64,000 nucleotides of DNA from Pseudomonas lactucae (GCF_016937615.1 NZ_JAFHKI010000101.1:1-64000); one strand, 5' to 3'. Shown: positions 10,373 through 19,540, counted from the first letter of the stretch. A program made the numbers and translations. Notes: a model not told the origin generated them from the sequence alone.

Positions 10373-11894
10373 TCGGTAACAGCCAGCTCCTGCCGAGGAT
10401 ATAGGGTGCAAAACGCATCAATAAACTTCCTAAACGCAAGGCTATGGGGAGTGGCGAACCCTATTGATCGGCAACTATTTAATAATTAAAAGTTTATAGA
10501 ACGCTTTTAATTCTTCACCAAAAATCAATTTAGGACGTTAGCTTCAAATCAAAATCAGACCAATAAAAATGTCGACAACTGTAATAAGGCAAACACGTTC
10601 AAATACTCACTCGACACCATTATGCTTCGATATACGCCTAGAACACCTAAAACCATCACACAAAAATCAATACCCTCTCCAGAGTATCGGCATGTCCGAC
10701 CAAGCACTAAAAAAATAAAAAGCGGAAGCCTTTAATTCACCCCCACATACAAACATAAACTTACAAACCAAGCCAGCCAGTAACCATAATAGATAACATG
10801 AAACACTCAACATCTTGAGCATACCACCCTTAACTCCATACGCAATATTGAATACAAGCACCCCTCACATACGATAATATTGAAAATACGCCCAGCGAAA
10901 TCTATTAATACACTACCCAGACACACTTAACACTAATAAATCCAAGCGGATATCTTATTATCTAGCGATCCATAACACACATACAAATTCATGTATATTT
11001 TTCCTGAGACGCCCACCCAACCTATTGCTGCATTGATGACAAGGTCTTTTCCAATGCTAGAAATTCAGCATTCTGTTACCCCGTTTACAGCACTCATATG
11101 AATGCCCTTGAGCCAAACTCCAACTACGCCACACATAAAATTAATCCAATAATTCACGTACATATTTAAAGCTTACTATTTTCCCTGAATTCAAATTGCT
11201 CTTTAACCTGTCATTTTATGATGACTCTGTGTCGCAAAATTCCCCCCCCACGCCATCCACGCCGCTGCTGCGCCAATTCACTATCGCTAATTCCCTGCCC
11301 TTCCTCCCTGATGTCAGACGACGCAGGCGACGATGCTTGCAGTCCCACTACGATGCCCTGGCCCAACGCAGTCGAATCGGACCGGTACTGTGATCTGGTC
11401 ACCTGGTATGGGCACGGCTTGCAAAACCAAACCGACCGCGATAACCTGACTTAAAGCTGTTTTTGTGCGTACCAGGTGCATTCAACGCCAGTCGTTGTAT
11501 TTTTTCTCGGAATCTGAGATGAGCTGGGTCGGATTACGGCCCTGCTTCTACACATTTGTAATTTCTATCGACATTCGGATGAGCATAATGAGGACTGATA
11601 GAACCCCACAAAACCAAACAAAACCTGCTCGATTCCAGGTATTTTCACAGTCATCGCAGGGCGTCAATGTAACCCCAGTGCCCCGAAGGCGATGCGTCTG
11701 GAATTAAGCACACCAAGACAACATCGTCGCACCATATAGCCAGAGAGGCGATGTTTAGGCTCCTATTGAGCTGAGCGCTCTAATTCGACGCCTACAAATG
11801 AAGTACAGGACAGCAACCGCACGGAAGCCTAGGTCATAGCATTAGACGTTTAGACAGAACCTAGCGGGTCTGCCCTTGCATAGAAGCTGCCGCT
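10373..11894. other. AT-rich gene-free region between cargo and ICE control genes
   Basis: Up to about 11.2 kb the sequence is very AT-rich, with no ORF showing a convincing ribosome site and domain. A 64-codon hydrophobic ORF at 10861-10667 (minus, GTG) is the best of poor candidates. From about 11.2 kb composition returns to ICE-like values, and ORFs of 65-80 codons appear without recognisable features. The last 200 bases should hold the promoter of the BisR-like gene. No tRNA 3' end or att-like repeat was found, so this could be close to an element boundary without showing one. Confidence 0.5.
11197..11207 (+). promoter_or_regulatory. boxA-like antitermination motif
   Basis: TGCTCTTTAAC matches the rrn boxA consensus (TGCTCTTTAACA) in 11 of 12 positions. 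It lies about 690 bp upstream of the BisR-like gene in an otherwise gene-free stretch. A chance match is possible. It is listed because it sits where composition changes from cargo to ICE backbone. Confidence 0.3.
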
Positions 11895-12650
11895 ATGTAC
11901 AAAAATAATGGATCTGGTGTCGTCGAAAAGCTCTTCTACAAGCCCATTGAAGCGGCGATACGCTGGTGCGACCTGATTGCTCATGAGGCGCAGATTCTCG
12001 AGTCAGCCTGGGAAGATCCGGATCGTCTCATCAATAGCTTTCCTCACTGGCCATGCTTGCATGCAAGCTTAGGTAAGATCTTGGATGCCATTAGAAATCA
12101 TGAGATGCCGTACGGAGCTTTAGGTATTACCGTTACTCACAGCACCCCAGTCGATCTAACGCTACTGACCATAAGACATTCGGACCTAAAGCGGTGGATG
12201 CTGCACTACCACCCAGATCAGCGACCGTCGTTTCTTTTTAACCAAACCGCAACTGACAAGGAAACTATTCATTACAGCACCTATTTGGTTTTACAGGCAG
12301 ACCGTGATGCCCTCCAGGTACAGTTGAAAGCAACAGAAACCAAACTTCAATTTCTGATCGACGAGCTAAAGGCGGCCGGGCTGGAGCGCGAAAGCCTACG
12401 CCAGCACGCTGAGAACAGACAACAGCTTAGCGACCACAGCAAAGCAGGTTTTCTGAACGTAATCGGAGCCTTAGTCAACACCATACTGGGTTCGTCACAG
12501 GCAGGAAGAAAGCACTCTATCTTCGATAGTCAGGCCGCTGTTGTCGACTCTATAACTGCGCACTATGGTGGCGTCGCCGGACTGAGCAAACGCTCACTTG
12601 ATGAAAAGTTTGCAGCCGGCAGACGTAGCCTTGCCAAGGCCAAAAGCTGA
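11895..12650 (+). CDS. BisR-like ICE regulator candidate (251 aa)
   Basis: The protein has 251 residues and no family I can read from motifs. Residues ~130-180 are a charged, Gln-rich helix likely to form a coiled coil. The C-terminal part (FDSQAAVVDSI, SKRSLDEKFAAGRRSL) could be a small helical DNA-binding segment. It sits directly upstream of alpA-parA-shi-parB. As I recall, ICEclc BisR is also a 251-residue protein without Pfam domains, encoded upstream of alpA, whose promoter it activates. Length, position and order make BisR the best guess; sequence identity was not tested. The start is the ATG at 11895, with only a weak ribosome site. Confidence 0.6.
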   Translation: MYKNNGSGVVEKLFYKPIEAAIRWCDLIAHEAQILESAWEDPDRLINSFPHWPCLHASLGKILDAIRNHEMPYGALGITVTHSTPVDLTLLTIRHSDLKRWMLHYHPDQRPSFLFNQTATDKETIHYSTYLVLQADRDALQVQLKATETKLQFLIDELKAAGLERESLRQHAENRQQLSDHSKAGFLNVIGALVNTILGSSQAGRKHSIFDSQAAVVDSITAHYGGVAGLSKRSLDEKFAAGRRSLAKAKS

Positions 12651-12651
12651 G

Positions 12652-12686
12652 CATTGCAGTGCAATGACGTCGCTTGCATTGCAATG
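12652..12686. promoter_or_regulatory. Paired palindromes in the alpA promoter region
   Basis: CATTGCAGTGCAATG (12652-12666, a 7+7 palindrome around G) is followed by GACGTC, and 11 bases later by CATTGCAATG (12677-12686) and then GACTCACGTC. The two related palindromes start right at the BisR-like stop codon and lie about 75-110 bp before the alpA start. They are good candidates for the operator of the BisR-like protein or AlpA. The binding protein is inferred, not shown. Confidence 0.5.
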
Positions 12687-12759
12687 ACTCACGTCTTTTT
12701 CTGGCATTGAATCCAAGTCACTTCCCACCCAATGCCATCTGGCGCTAGGAGTGACTACC

Positions 12760-12990
12760 ATGACCAATCAGTCCTCATCTTTCGTTGAAGCCACTCAAAC
12801 GCCGGTCGAACGCCACATCATGCGCCGCGATGAGGTAGAACGGAAAACCGGCTTCAAACGTGCGCACATTTACAATCTGATGAAGGAAGGAAAGTTTCCT
12901 CAGGCCAAGCGCATTGGACTTCGCGCAGTCGGTTGGGACTCGCTGGAAATCGAGCAGTGGGTCACCGAACGCTTGGCGCAGCAGGGCTGA
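12760..12990 (+). CDS. alpA: AlpA-family DNA-binding regulator
   Basis: A 76-residue winged-helix/MerR-like DNA-binding protein of the AlpA (phage_AlpA) family. The core reads MRRDEVERKTGFKRAHIYNL followed by KEGKFPQAKRIG and VGWDSLEIEQWV, the classic AlpA layout. ATG 12760 is preferred over GTG 12751 because AGGAG lies 8 nt before it. It is the first gene of the alpA-parA-shi-parB-DUF2857 operon; parA starts 4 bp after the stop. In ICEclc the alpA promoter is the gate for the BisDC positive loop. The palindromes at 12652-12686 are the likely control site. Confidence 0.85.
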   Translation: MTNQSSSFVEATQTPVERHIMRRDEVERKTGFKRAHIYNLMKEGKFPQAKRIGLRAVGWDSLEIEQWVTERLAQQG

Positions 12991-12994
12991 TGCC

Positions 12995-13837
12995 ATGCGT
13001 GTGGTATCGGTAGTTTCCACCAAAGGTGGTGTAGGTAAGACCACAGTAACCGCCAACCTCGGAGGTCTTATCGCGGATGCTGGACTGCGTGTTCTGCTGC
13101 TGGATCTTGATAGCCAACCCACCCTTTCCAGCTATTACAAGTTGAGCCATGAGGCTACCGCAGGCGCGTACGAGCTTATCGCGCTCAAACTGACAAACCC
13201 TGTGCAGATAGTTTCTAACACTGCGGTTGCCGGCCTCGACCTGATCCTCTCCAACGACGATCAAGGTCGGCTGAGTCAACTTCTGCTGCACGCCCCTGAC
13301 GGGCGATTGCGGCTGCGCAATGTGCTCGACAATTTCAGCTCCCGCTATGACCTCTTGCTCATCGACACTCAAGGTGCGCGCAGCGTACTGCTGGAAATGG
13401 CCGTGCTCGCATCCGATCTCGCCATCTCCCCCATTACGCCGGAAATGCTCGCAGCCCGCGAACTGCGACGCGGCACCTTGAATCTGCTGAGTGAGCTAGA
13501 AGCGTTCCGTCACCTAGGCATTACAACACCACCGTTGCGACTGCTACTAAACCAGGTGAATGCCATTAGGGTGGACACACGAATGATCATCCGCAGCCTG
13601 CGCGAATCTTTCGCCGAGACTGCCAACATTTCGGTCCTAGACACCGTAGTGCCGGATCGAGTGGCGTACCTCAATGCCGCTTCCCTAGGCCTACCGGTCC
13701 ACCGAGTCGACACACGCCAGTCACGTAAGCGATGCTCGCCAACGGCGCTGGAAACCATGCAAGCACTGGCCATCGAGTTGTTTCCGGAATGGCGCGAAGC
13801 GATCTCTACGGTAAGCAGGCGGTTGGAGGCTAAATGA
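12995..13837 (+). CDS. parA: ParA/Soj-type partition ATPase
   Basis: A 280-residue ParA-family ATPase. A deviant Walker A, STKGGVGKTT, lies at residues ~8-17; LLLDLDSQPT near 35-45 is the A' motif, and LLLIDTQG near 120 is the switch/Walker B region. An upstream in-frame start at 12914 would overlap alpA and add no family sequence, so ATG 12995 is used. ParA proteins of this ICE class are thought to help keep the excised, replicating circle. It is the second gene of the control operon and intact. Confidence 0.92.
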   Translation: MRVVSVVSTKGGVGKTTVTANLGGLIADAGLRVLLLDLDSQPTLSSYYKLSHEATAGAYELIALKLTNPVQIVSNTAVAGLDLILSNDDQGRLSQLLLHAPDGRLRLRNVLDNFSSRYDLLLIDTQGARSVLLEMAVLASDLAISPITPEMLAARELRRGTLNLLSELEAFRHLGITTPPLRLLLNQVNAIRVDTRMIIRSLRESFAETANISVLDTVVPDRVAYLNAASLGLPVHRVDTRQSRKRCSPTALETMQALAIELFPEWREAISTVSRRLEAK

Positions 13838-13919
13838 AATAAATCGCCAAGCAGGCACTTTTCACCAAGTCATTTTTACCAATCTTGATGCCAACGGTGC
13901 TTGGCTAGGAGTCTTCTTG

Positions 13920-14129
13920 ATGTTGGATCAACCCACCATCATCGCCCCACCTGCTATCCAACAACTCCACCCGCCTTGCGATGAGTATTGCACCGTAGTC
14001 TTTCGCCTGCAGGGCGGGCGCTCGGCCATGGGGTGGTTCCTTGCAGAACTATCCCGACATTTCGAAGGTTCGGGCACTACCGAGGTCGTCAAGTTCGAGG
14101 TCGGTGACCATTTGCGTAACCGGCGTTAA
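13920..14129 (+). CDS. Small protein between parA and parB (Shi-like)
   Basis: A 69-residue protein of unknown function. AGGAG lies 8 nt before ATG 13920, in the same local context (GCTAGGAGT/GGCTAGGAGT) as the alpA ribosome site. ICEclc carries a gene called shi at exactly this place, between parA and parB, and it is reported to affect element behaviour. The start AIIAPPAIQQL-like and the core FRLQGGRSAMGWFLAELSRHFE show no known domain. It ends 14 bp before the parB start. Confidence 0.65.
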   Translation: MLDQPTIIAPPAIQQLHPPCDEYCTVVFRLQGGRSAMGWFLAELSRHFEGSGTTEVVKFEVGDHLRNRR

Positions 14130-14143
14130 CTGAGGTTGTTCCG

Positions 14144-15729
14144 ATGAAAAAGCTCAGTCAGGAGCAGATCACCGACAAGCTGCACCAGGACCACTTCCCT
14201 CGAGCGCAGGAGTTGGAGCGGCTGTCCGATCCACTTACTGACACGCCTATGTTGGTCACGCTGGAGGAAATGCGGCCCTACGAACACAACCCGCGCTTCA
14301 TCCGTAATCCGCTATACGACGATATCAAGGCTTCGATCCGTGAACGGGGGCTGGATCAACCGCCACCGATTACCCGACGGCCGGGTGAAACCTATTTCAT
14401 CATCCGCAACGGCGGTAATACGCGCTTGGCGATTCTCGGCGAGCTGTGGCAGGAAACTCGCGACGAGCGCTTCTTTCGCATTCATTGCCTGTTCCGACCT
14501 TGGACCAATGAAATCACCGCCCTACTCGGCCATCTGGCTGAAAGCGATCTGCACGGCCAACTCACTTTCATCGAGCGGGCTCTGGCGGTAGCCAAACTCA
14601 AAACCATGCTCGAAGCAGAGGGGACTGTGTTCTCACAACGGGAACTGGCACGACATCTTGCCGCTGGAGGCTATCCGATTTCGCAGCCGCACATCAGCCG
14701 GATGCTGGACACTCTCGAACATTTACTGCCCGCGATTCCACAAACGCTGTATGCCGGATTGGGTAAGCCCCAGATCGAACGCCTGATCGGCCTACGCAGC
14801 CAGGCAGAACGAACCTGGAACCGATATCCAACCGCCCCCGTTGCGTTCGTCGATTTCTGGCTCGAGACCCTGGGCTATTTCGATGCAGAACCCGAGTCAT
14901 TCGATCTTGAGCAAATCCAAGATGAACTGCTCGAACGCATGAGCCACTTACTCGGACAGTCCTACCGTATGTTGGCCCTTGAGCTGAGCGACACCCAACG
15001 GGTCATCTCGACGCCTGGCGTTGCCCTCACCGAGCCCTCGGAGAATATTCATTTGCCGAGCATTGATGAAGCCTCGGCAGGACTTCTTTCCTCCGATCCT
15101 CATCCCAAATCAACTGAGACCAAATCCCAGACTGAAACAGCGCAAGAGGAACTGCTCACACCGCCCCAAACGAATGCCATATCAGCAGTCAGCCCTCCGT
15201 CTCGCGTGCAACAGATTCGCGAACAGATCGATCGCGAGACGCCACCGACGCAGCATCTTCGGTCGACACCTATGCGATCGACGACATCTGGACCATCGCT
15301 ACAGCACTGGACAGCCCCGAACAACTGCGATCCGCCATTGCCACACTGGCGCGGGAAATGGCGGCCTATGCCGGACATCCCGAGAGCATCATCGACCAGC
15401 AGCATGGCTTGGGCTTCGCCCTGAACATCGAGCGAGTTGATCTTGCAGTGCCTCGCGCGACCGGCGTTCACCTACTGCTCCTGGCCCTGCTGCGCGCTCA
15501 AGACGACGTGAACTGGGAAGATCGTAAGCAACTGCCGTCAGCGCTGTTCGGCCAGTTGTTGTTGGGGATCTATCAACTTCCGCTGACAGATCGTCCCGCC
15601 CTGGATGTGGGACTGGAGCGATTGCCAGACAGCCTGCTCATCAAACTGTATCGGCTGATCCGCCTGGCCCGTCGCCTGATCGACCTAACGCTTCCCCCTG
15701 AAGATGAGTCACCGAAGGAGCTGCCATGA
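14144..15729 (+). pseudogene. parB: ParB-family protein (BisD-like), frameshifted
   Basis: The 5' part (to ~15236) encodes a ParB nuclease-like domain (MRPYEHNPRF near residue 45, PPITRRPGETYFIIRNGGNTRLA near 75-97) and a KorB-like HTH region (ISQPHISRMLDTLEHLLP). At 15236-15239 one base appears missing: the +1 frame continues immediately with VDTYAIDDIWTIATAL and the C-terminal domain to ELP at 15729. Repaired length is about 528 residues, normal for the ICE ParB family (TIGR03764-like). In ICEclc this gene was renamed bisD and forms the BisDC activator with the next gene. If real, the shift removes ~165 C-terminal residues. An assembly error is equally possible. Confidence 0.85.
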
Positions 15730-16274
15730 ACCTTTCCTTCAATGTGCTCAACCAGGCCATGCTGACCCAGGTGCTACATGAACTGCGCCAAGGTAACCTG
15801 CAGCGCTGCAAGGCACTCGGATTGGGTGAAGACGACATCTATTTGTTGCAATCCTTACCGCCCACCACCCTGTCACGCCTGGCCCATGCCACCGTACCCT
15901 GGGTAGAGGTCAAGATCGACTCGCCGGTGCTGCACCGGTTGATCGAACAAGCCGAGCGCGACGAGCAGAACGAGCGCTTGATCAATCGAGCGCTCAAGCT
16001 CGGCGCCAGCAGCACCATCATGTATCAATGCTTCGGCTTGGCGCATTCGGAAACCGCCCTGCGCCGGCGTCTGCTCAAGATAGAAACCCGTAAGGGCCGC
16101 CCTCAACATTTGACCGAAGCCCAGGAACATGCGCTCTGGCAGCGATGGTGTCAGCTGCGCGCTCAAGACAGTACCGAGGATCAGCTCGACGCCATGATGA
16201 TGCTGGCTGAAGAGCAACAGATCAGCTTGACCATCGTGTGGCAGCAGATCGACCAGTACAGCAACGGCACATGA
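15726..16274 (+). CDS. DUF2857 protein (BisC-like activator subunit)
   Basis: A 182-residue protein of the DUF2857/STY4526 family. It starts inside the parB stop (ATGA) and overlaps the replication gene by 4 bp, so the three are translationally coupled. Central residues ~85-130 (LINRALKLGASSTIMYQCFGL ... RRRLLKIETRKGRP) look like an HTH with a basic tail, in line with the reported FlhC-like nature of ICEclc BisC. The likely role is transcription activation of transfer genes together with the ParB-like partner. Intact. Confidence 0.75.
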   Translation: MNLSFNVLNQAMLTQVLHELRQGNLQRCKALGLGEDDIYLLQSLPPTTLSRLAHATVPWVEVKIDSPVLHRLIEQAERDEQNERLINRALKLGASSTIMYQCFGLAHSETALRRRLLKIETRKGRPQHLTEAQEHALWQRWCQLRAQDSTEDQLDAMMMLAEEQQISLTIVWQQIDQYSNGT

Positions 16275-17465
16275 ACACTGCCCCTTCCAATCGCTGGCAG
16301 CGTGTCCTGCAGCAATGCACCCAGCAGTTGAGTGAACGCTGGCCCGTACGCCCCACCACTGAACATCCCTCCAACCAGGCCCTGCAGGCGGGCTTTTTGT
16401 TCAGTGGCCAATCTCACGAAGTCGTGCCACGTCGGCTGCTATTGGATAGTCGGCTGACGCCATTGGAACGCAATGCCTGGCAGGTATTTCGACTCATGCT
16501 GCAAGGCCAGGGCGTGGTCACACCGCGCTATGAGGATTTGCAGCCTTACCTTTCAAGCGTGCCCTACGGCGCGTCAGCCTCCCGTGAAACTATTGCTCGG
16601 GTGTTGACGATGCTCAGGTTGACGCGCTGGCTCAGTTTGGTAAGTCGCGGACGCGATCAGCTCAGTGGACGCCTTCAAGGTTCTCTGTACGTTCTGCACG
16701 ATGAGCCGTTAACCCCCGCCGAAGCCATGGAACTGGATCAGGATTACCTGGCGCTGGTCGGACATGCCCTCTCTCATGCGACTAAGGCTGTGCGAATTGT
16801 CGCTCAGCATGTTTTGGAAGAAATCCGCCAAGACACCGATATCGATCAGGATCGGTTGCCGACCCGACTCGACAGTTGGAGCGACCATTGGACACAACAA
16901 GGATTGGGTCAGGCGATCGATAAAGCATTACACGATTCCGAACTGGGTGGCGATCACCGCGTTCGGAACGTGCAGGCCCTCGTTCGGATTCCGAACCGGG
17001 CCTGAACGCCAGTGTTTCCCGCACCGTTCGGAATCGAACGCCGCCTGTACTGTATTAAAAGAAAGTATTTGTACAGTACCGCGCGCGACCCCGGCGGTGG
17101 ATAACCTGCTCTGGCCCACTCCGCTGCAACTGAGCCCAAGCGATCGTCAGGCCGTCGGCGTGGCGCTGAACAAGCTCAAACCCGCGGATCGGCAGGCGGT
17201 GCTCAACGAAGCGGGGGCACGCTGTGCGGTCGGTGGAATCCGCAAGCCAGCGGCGTATCTGATGGGCCTGATCCAGCGCGCACTGAAAGGCGACTTTCGT
17301 CCTTGGGCAGGTCAGGCAGAGTCGTCCCCCATTGCAGTACCGACTCCGTCCACACCGCCCCCCTCGCGCGCATCTCGACAACCGGGCGAACCTGCATCCG
17401 CCCTCGCCCAAGCGTGCCTAAATGAGCTACGCCAACTTCGCGGCAAAGGTTCTGGACGTCAGTAG
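16271..17465 (+). pseudogene. STY4528-type pathogenicity-island replication protein, frameshifted
   Basis: The N-terminal 240 residues include NQALQAGFLFSGQ, PRRLLLDSRLTPLERNAWQVFRLM and GASASRETIARVLTMLRLTRWLSL, a winged-helix replication initiator typical of these islands. The frame stops at 17005. A second frame carries the expected C-terminus (LSPSDRQAVGVALNKLKPADRQAV, AAYLMGLIQRALKGDFRPWAG) to 17465. The break falls in a stretch of repeated TTCGGA/TCCGAA half-sites at 16936-17039, so slippage or a sequencing indel is likely. The repaired protein would be ~397 residues. It is coupled to the DUF2857 gene by an ATGA overlap. Likely role: replication of the excised element. Confidence 0.8.
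16936..17039. repeat. Cluster of TTCGGA half-sites inside the replication gene
   Basis: TTCCGAAC (16936), GTTCGGAAC (16961), the palindrome GTTCGGATTCCGAAC (16982) and GTTCGGAATCGAAC (17026) lie within about 100 bp. They encode repeated Val-Arg-Asn/Ser-Glu-like residues, but could also act as iterons for the protein encoded around them. Confidence 0.5.
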
Positions 17466-17489
17466 ATTTGATGCCACTGGCATCAAATC
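17465..17489. promoter_or_regulatory. 25-bp perfect palindrome
   Basis: Arms GATTTGATGCC and GGCATCAAATC flank ACT. It starts at the replication-gene stop codon and lies about 120 bp before the PFL_4669 start. There is no T-tract, so it is more like a protein-binding site than a terminator. Related GATGCCA/ATGCCA sequences occur before shi (near 13888) and alpA (near 12732). A ParB/BisD-type loading site is one idea. Confidence 0.55.
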
Positions 17490-17611
17490 CATTGGCGTCT
17501 AAATGATTAACCCTCTTAAACCAAATCGAACAAACCGCATTCAGCTTTTTGGCTGTCCTTAGTCCTCACTTGTCGCAACGTTATCGTCCAAGCCGATGCG
17601 AGGACACTACC

Positions 17612-18366
17612 GTGGCCGATCACTATCAGCTCAACCTGGGCTCATTGCGCAGCAGCATCACCCTAACACTGCATACCCACCACGCCGCCCGTATCTGGCA
17701 AGGTCGAACCGCACGTGAAGGCGTCCATTCGATCATGGGCATGGCCGGCTACATCAGCGTCACCAATCTGATCAAACAAGCCGCAGCGCAGGACGACCCT
17801 TATGCCGATTGGGCTATCGTGCAACTCGAAGAAAAACTGCTGCAGGCTAAGGCTGGGATGCTGGAACTGACCCAACAATTAGATCGGATCAGACAGGACC
17901 TGCCAACGCAGATCGACATGAGCGACAACCTCAATATCCACCCGGTCACCTTGCCCTTGTACATCGGCAGCCAACTGGGGTTTCTCGCCGTCTACCTGCT
18001 AACTGACTACGACACCCTGGTGCGCCACACCCTGTTGGCCCATCACACCGCCTTGATCGGTCGTAGAGACATGGAAGCCTGGATCGACGACGGTGCCCAT
18101 TTGCTGCGCAGCTTGTTTGGCCAGGTGCAGCGCTATCGACTTGCAGGTGTCACACGCGATGACATGGCCGCAAGTAATGCCCGCGCATGGCGGCCATGGA
18201 GAAGTTTGGATTGCCCCCCACGGACATCCTTGAGGGGCATCGCCGTTCCCAGTTCGCGCCACCTATTGTTCGTCGGGGTGCTGGGGCGGTAGATGACACT
18301 GACGCGTCGACGGAGAACGCGATAGAGCCATCTGCGACAGTAGATGAGCCGGAGGACGAAGCATGA
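17612..18366 (+). pseudogene. PFL_4669-family (TIGR03761) ICE protein, frameshifted
   Basis: Conserved ICE backbone protein of unknown function. LHTHHAARIWQGR near residue 20, NLNIHPVTLPLYIGSQLGFLAVYLL near 110-135 and HHTALIGRRDMEAWIDDGAHLLRSLF near 150-175 are characteristic. GTG 17612 (preceded by GAGGAC) is preferred over 17549 because the family starts just before this point. Near 18186 one base is missing: the true end, MEKFGLPPTDILEGHRRSQFAPP, lies in the next frame and finishes at 18366. The repaired product is ~251 residues. Its stop overlaps the next start (ATGA). Confidence 0.82.
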
Positions 18367-18880
18367 AGCCCATTATCTCGACTCAGCTAATCCCCCTCGA
18401 AACACTCACACCGGATGCCTATCGACAGCTCGAACACGCTGCCTCCCTAAAAGGCCTTTTAAAACCTTTTAAGGGTAAGGGGGAGTTGGAACTCCTGGCG
18501 CAGATGGCGAGGGAAATCGAGGCGCAATTATGTCACCTGATGGAGGCTGTGGCGCAGCAGGCCGGACAACCCCCTTACTCACTGCTGGATATTCGAATGG
18601 TGCTGCAGAACACCGGTGCGGGCAGCACTTTTTGCGTTGGCGCACCCGCGATTTTGCTCGAATGGGTGTTGCAGTCTGGGAACGCCAGGTCTTCAACAAA
18701 GCCTTGCCCCAAGCCGTACGCGAGGGATTGCACCGTTTCGAATGCGAGCGTATCGCACTGAACTTGCAGATGAGCGTGGTGCACTCGCTCTACCGTCAGG
18801 CTTCAACCTGCGCGATCAAAATGGCCAGCGCCGAACGGCTGCTGCGCCAATTCACACCAGCAGCGGAGATATCACGATGA
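18363..18880 (+). pseudogene. DUF3158 family protein, frameshifted
   Basis: An ICE backbone protein of unknown function. The frame opens with LETLTPDAYRQLEHAASLKGLL and QPPYSLLDIRMVLQNTGAGSTF, then breaks in the T5 run at 18629-18633. With one more T the product continues FLRWRTRDFARMGVAVWE and ends ALNLQMSVVHSLYRQA...AAEISR at 18880, giving ~172 residues. It overlaps PFL_4669 by ATGA and ssb by ATGA, so the set is one operon. A lost T in a homopolymer is a classic sequencing error. Confidence 0.82.
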
Positions 18881-19356
18881 GTACTTTTTTCGTCGGCGAA
18901 GGCAACATCGGTAGTGCGCCAGAGTTCCAGGAGTTCCCATCAGGTAATGACGAGCCACGGCGTCTGCTGCGGCTGAACGTGTACTTCGACAACCCCGTGC
19001 CGCGCGAGGGCAGCTATGAGGATCGAGGCGGCTATTGGGCGCCGGTCGAGCTCTGGCACCGCGACGCTGAACACTGGAGCACGCTGTATCAGAAAGGTAT
19101 GCGCGTATTGGTAGAAGGCCGCACCGTGCGCGATGAGTGGGAGGACAGTGAAGACAATGCGCGGGTCACCTTCAAGATCGAGGCGCGTCGTGTCGGCATC
19201 CTGCCTCATCGCGTGCTGAACGTGGTCATGCGGGAGCGCTCAGGTGAATCAGCTTCGTCTGCGGCCCCCATCGGACAGGCTACAGACCTGGCCAGCTCGC
19301 CTGCGTCGAAGTCCAAAAAACGCAGAGGGCAGCCTCCGTCGGCACGACTGACTTGA
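18877..19356 (+). CDS. ssb: ICE single-stranded DNA-binding protein
   Basis: A 159-residue OB-fold SSB of the ICE type. The N-terminus STFFVGEGNIGSAPEF and the central block YWAPVELWHRDAEHWSTLYQKGMRVLVEGRT (in two parts) match single-strand-binding proteins found beside topB on these elements. The C-terminus is basic (SKSKKRRGQPPSARLT) and lacks the acidic DDIPF tip of chromosomal SSB, so it may not recruit the same partners. It overlaps the DUF3158 stop by ATGA. Likely role: coating ssDNA during transfer and replication. Confidence 0.88.
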   Translation: MSTFFVGEGNIGSAPEFQEFPSGNDEPRRLLRLNVYFDNPVPREGSYEDRGGYWAPVELWHRDAEHWSTLYQKGMRVLVEGRTVRDEWEDSEDNARVTFKIEARRVGILPHRVLNVVMRERSGESASSAAPIGQATDLASSPASKSKKRRGQPPSARLT

Positions 19357-19540
19357 GGCACAAAAATTGCGCCTTTGCGCGAAGTTTCTGGCCCGCCACT
19401 ACTCCCCGCTCGTGAAGCACTGTCCTCCACGTGATTACAAGGTAGCAGCCTCGCCCCCAATCAAGACTGCCCTCACCGACCAATATGAGGAACCTGCCAT
19501 TCAGGTTTCTCATAGCTCGCCACTGCTGTTTCCAACAACG

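Noticed and set aside
10667..10861. 64-codon hydrophobic minus-strand ORF
   Set aside because: GTG start with the only purine run directly touching it; AT-rich region makes hydrophobic chance ORFs common.
10373..11894. Search for tRNA, att core or CRISPR repeats at the possible element edge
   Set aside because: No tRNA cloverleaf, 3' tRNA-like end or regularly spaced repeats were seen here or elsewhere in the window.
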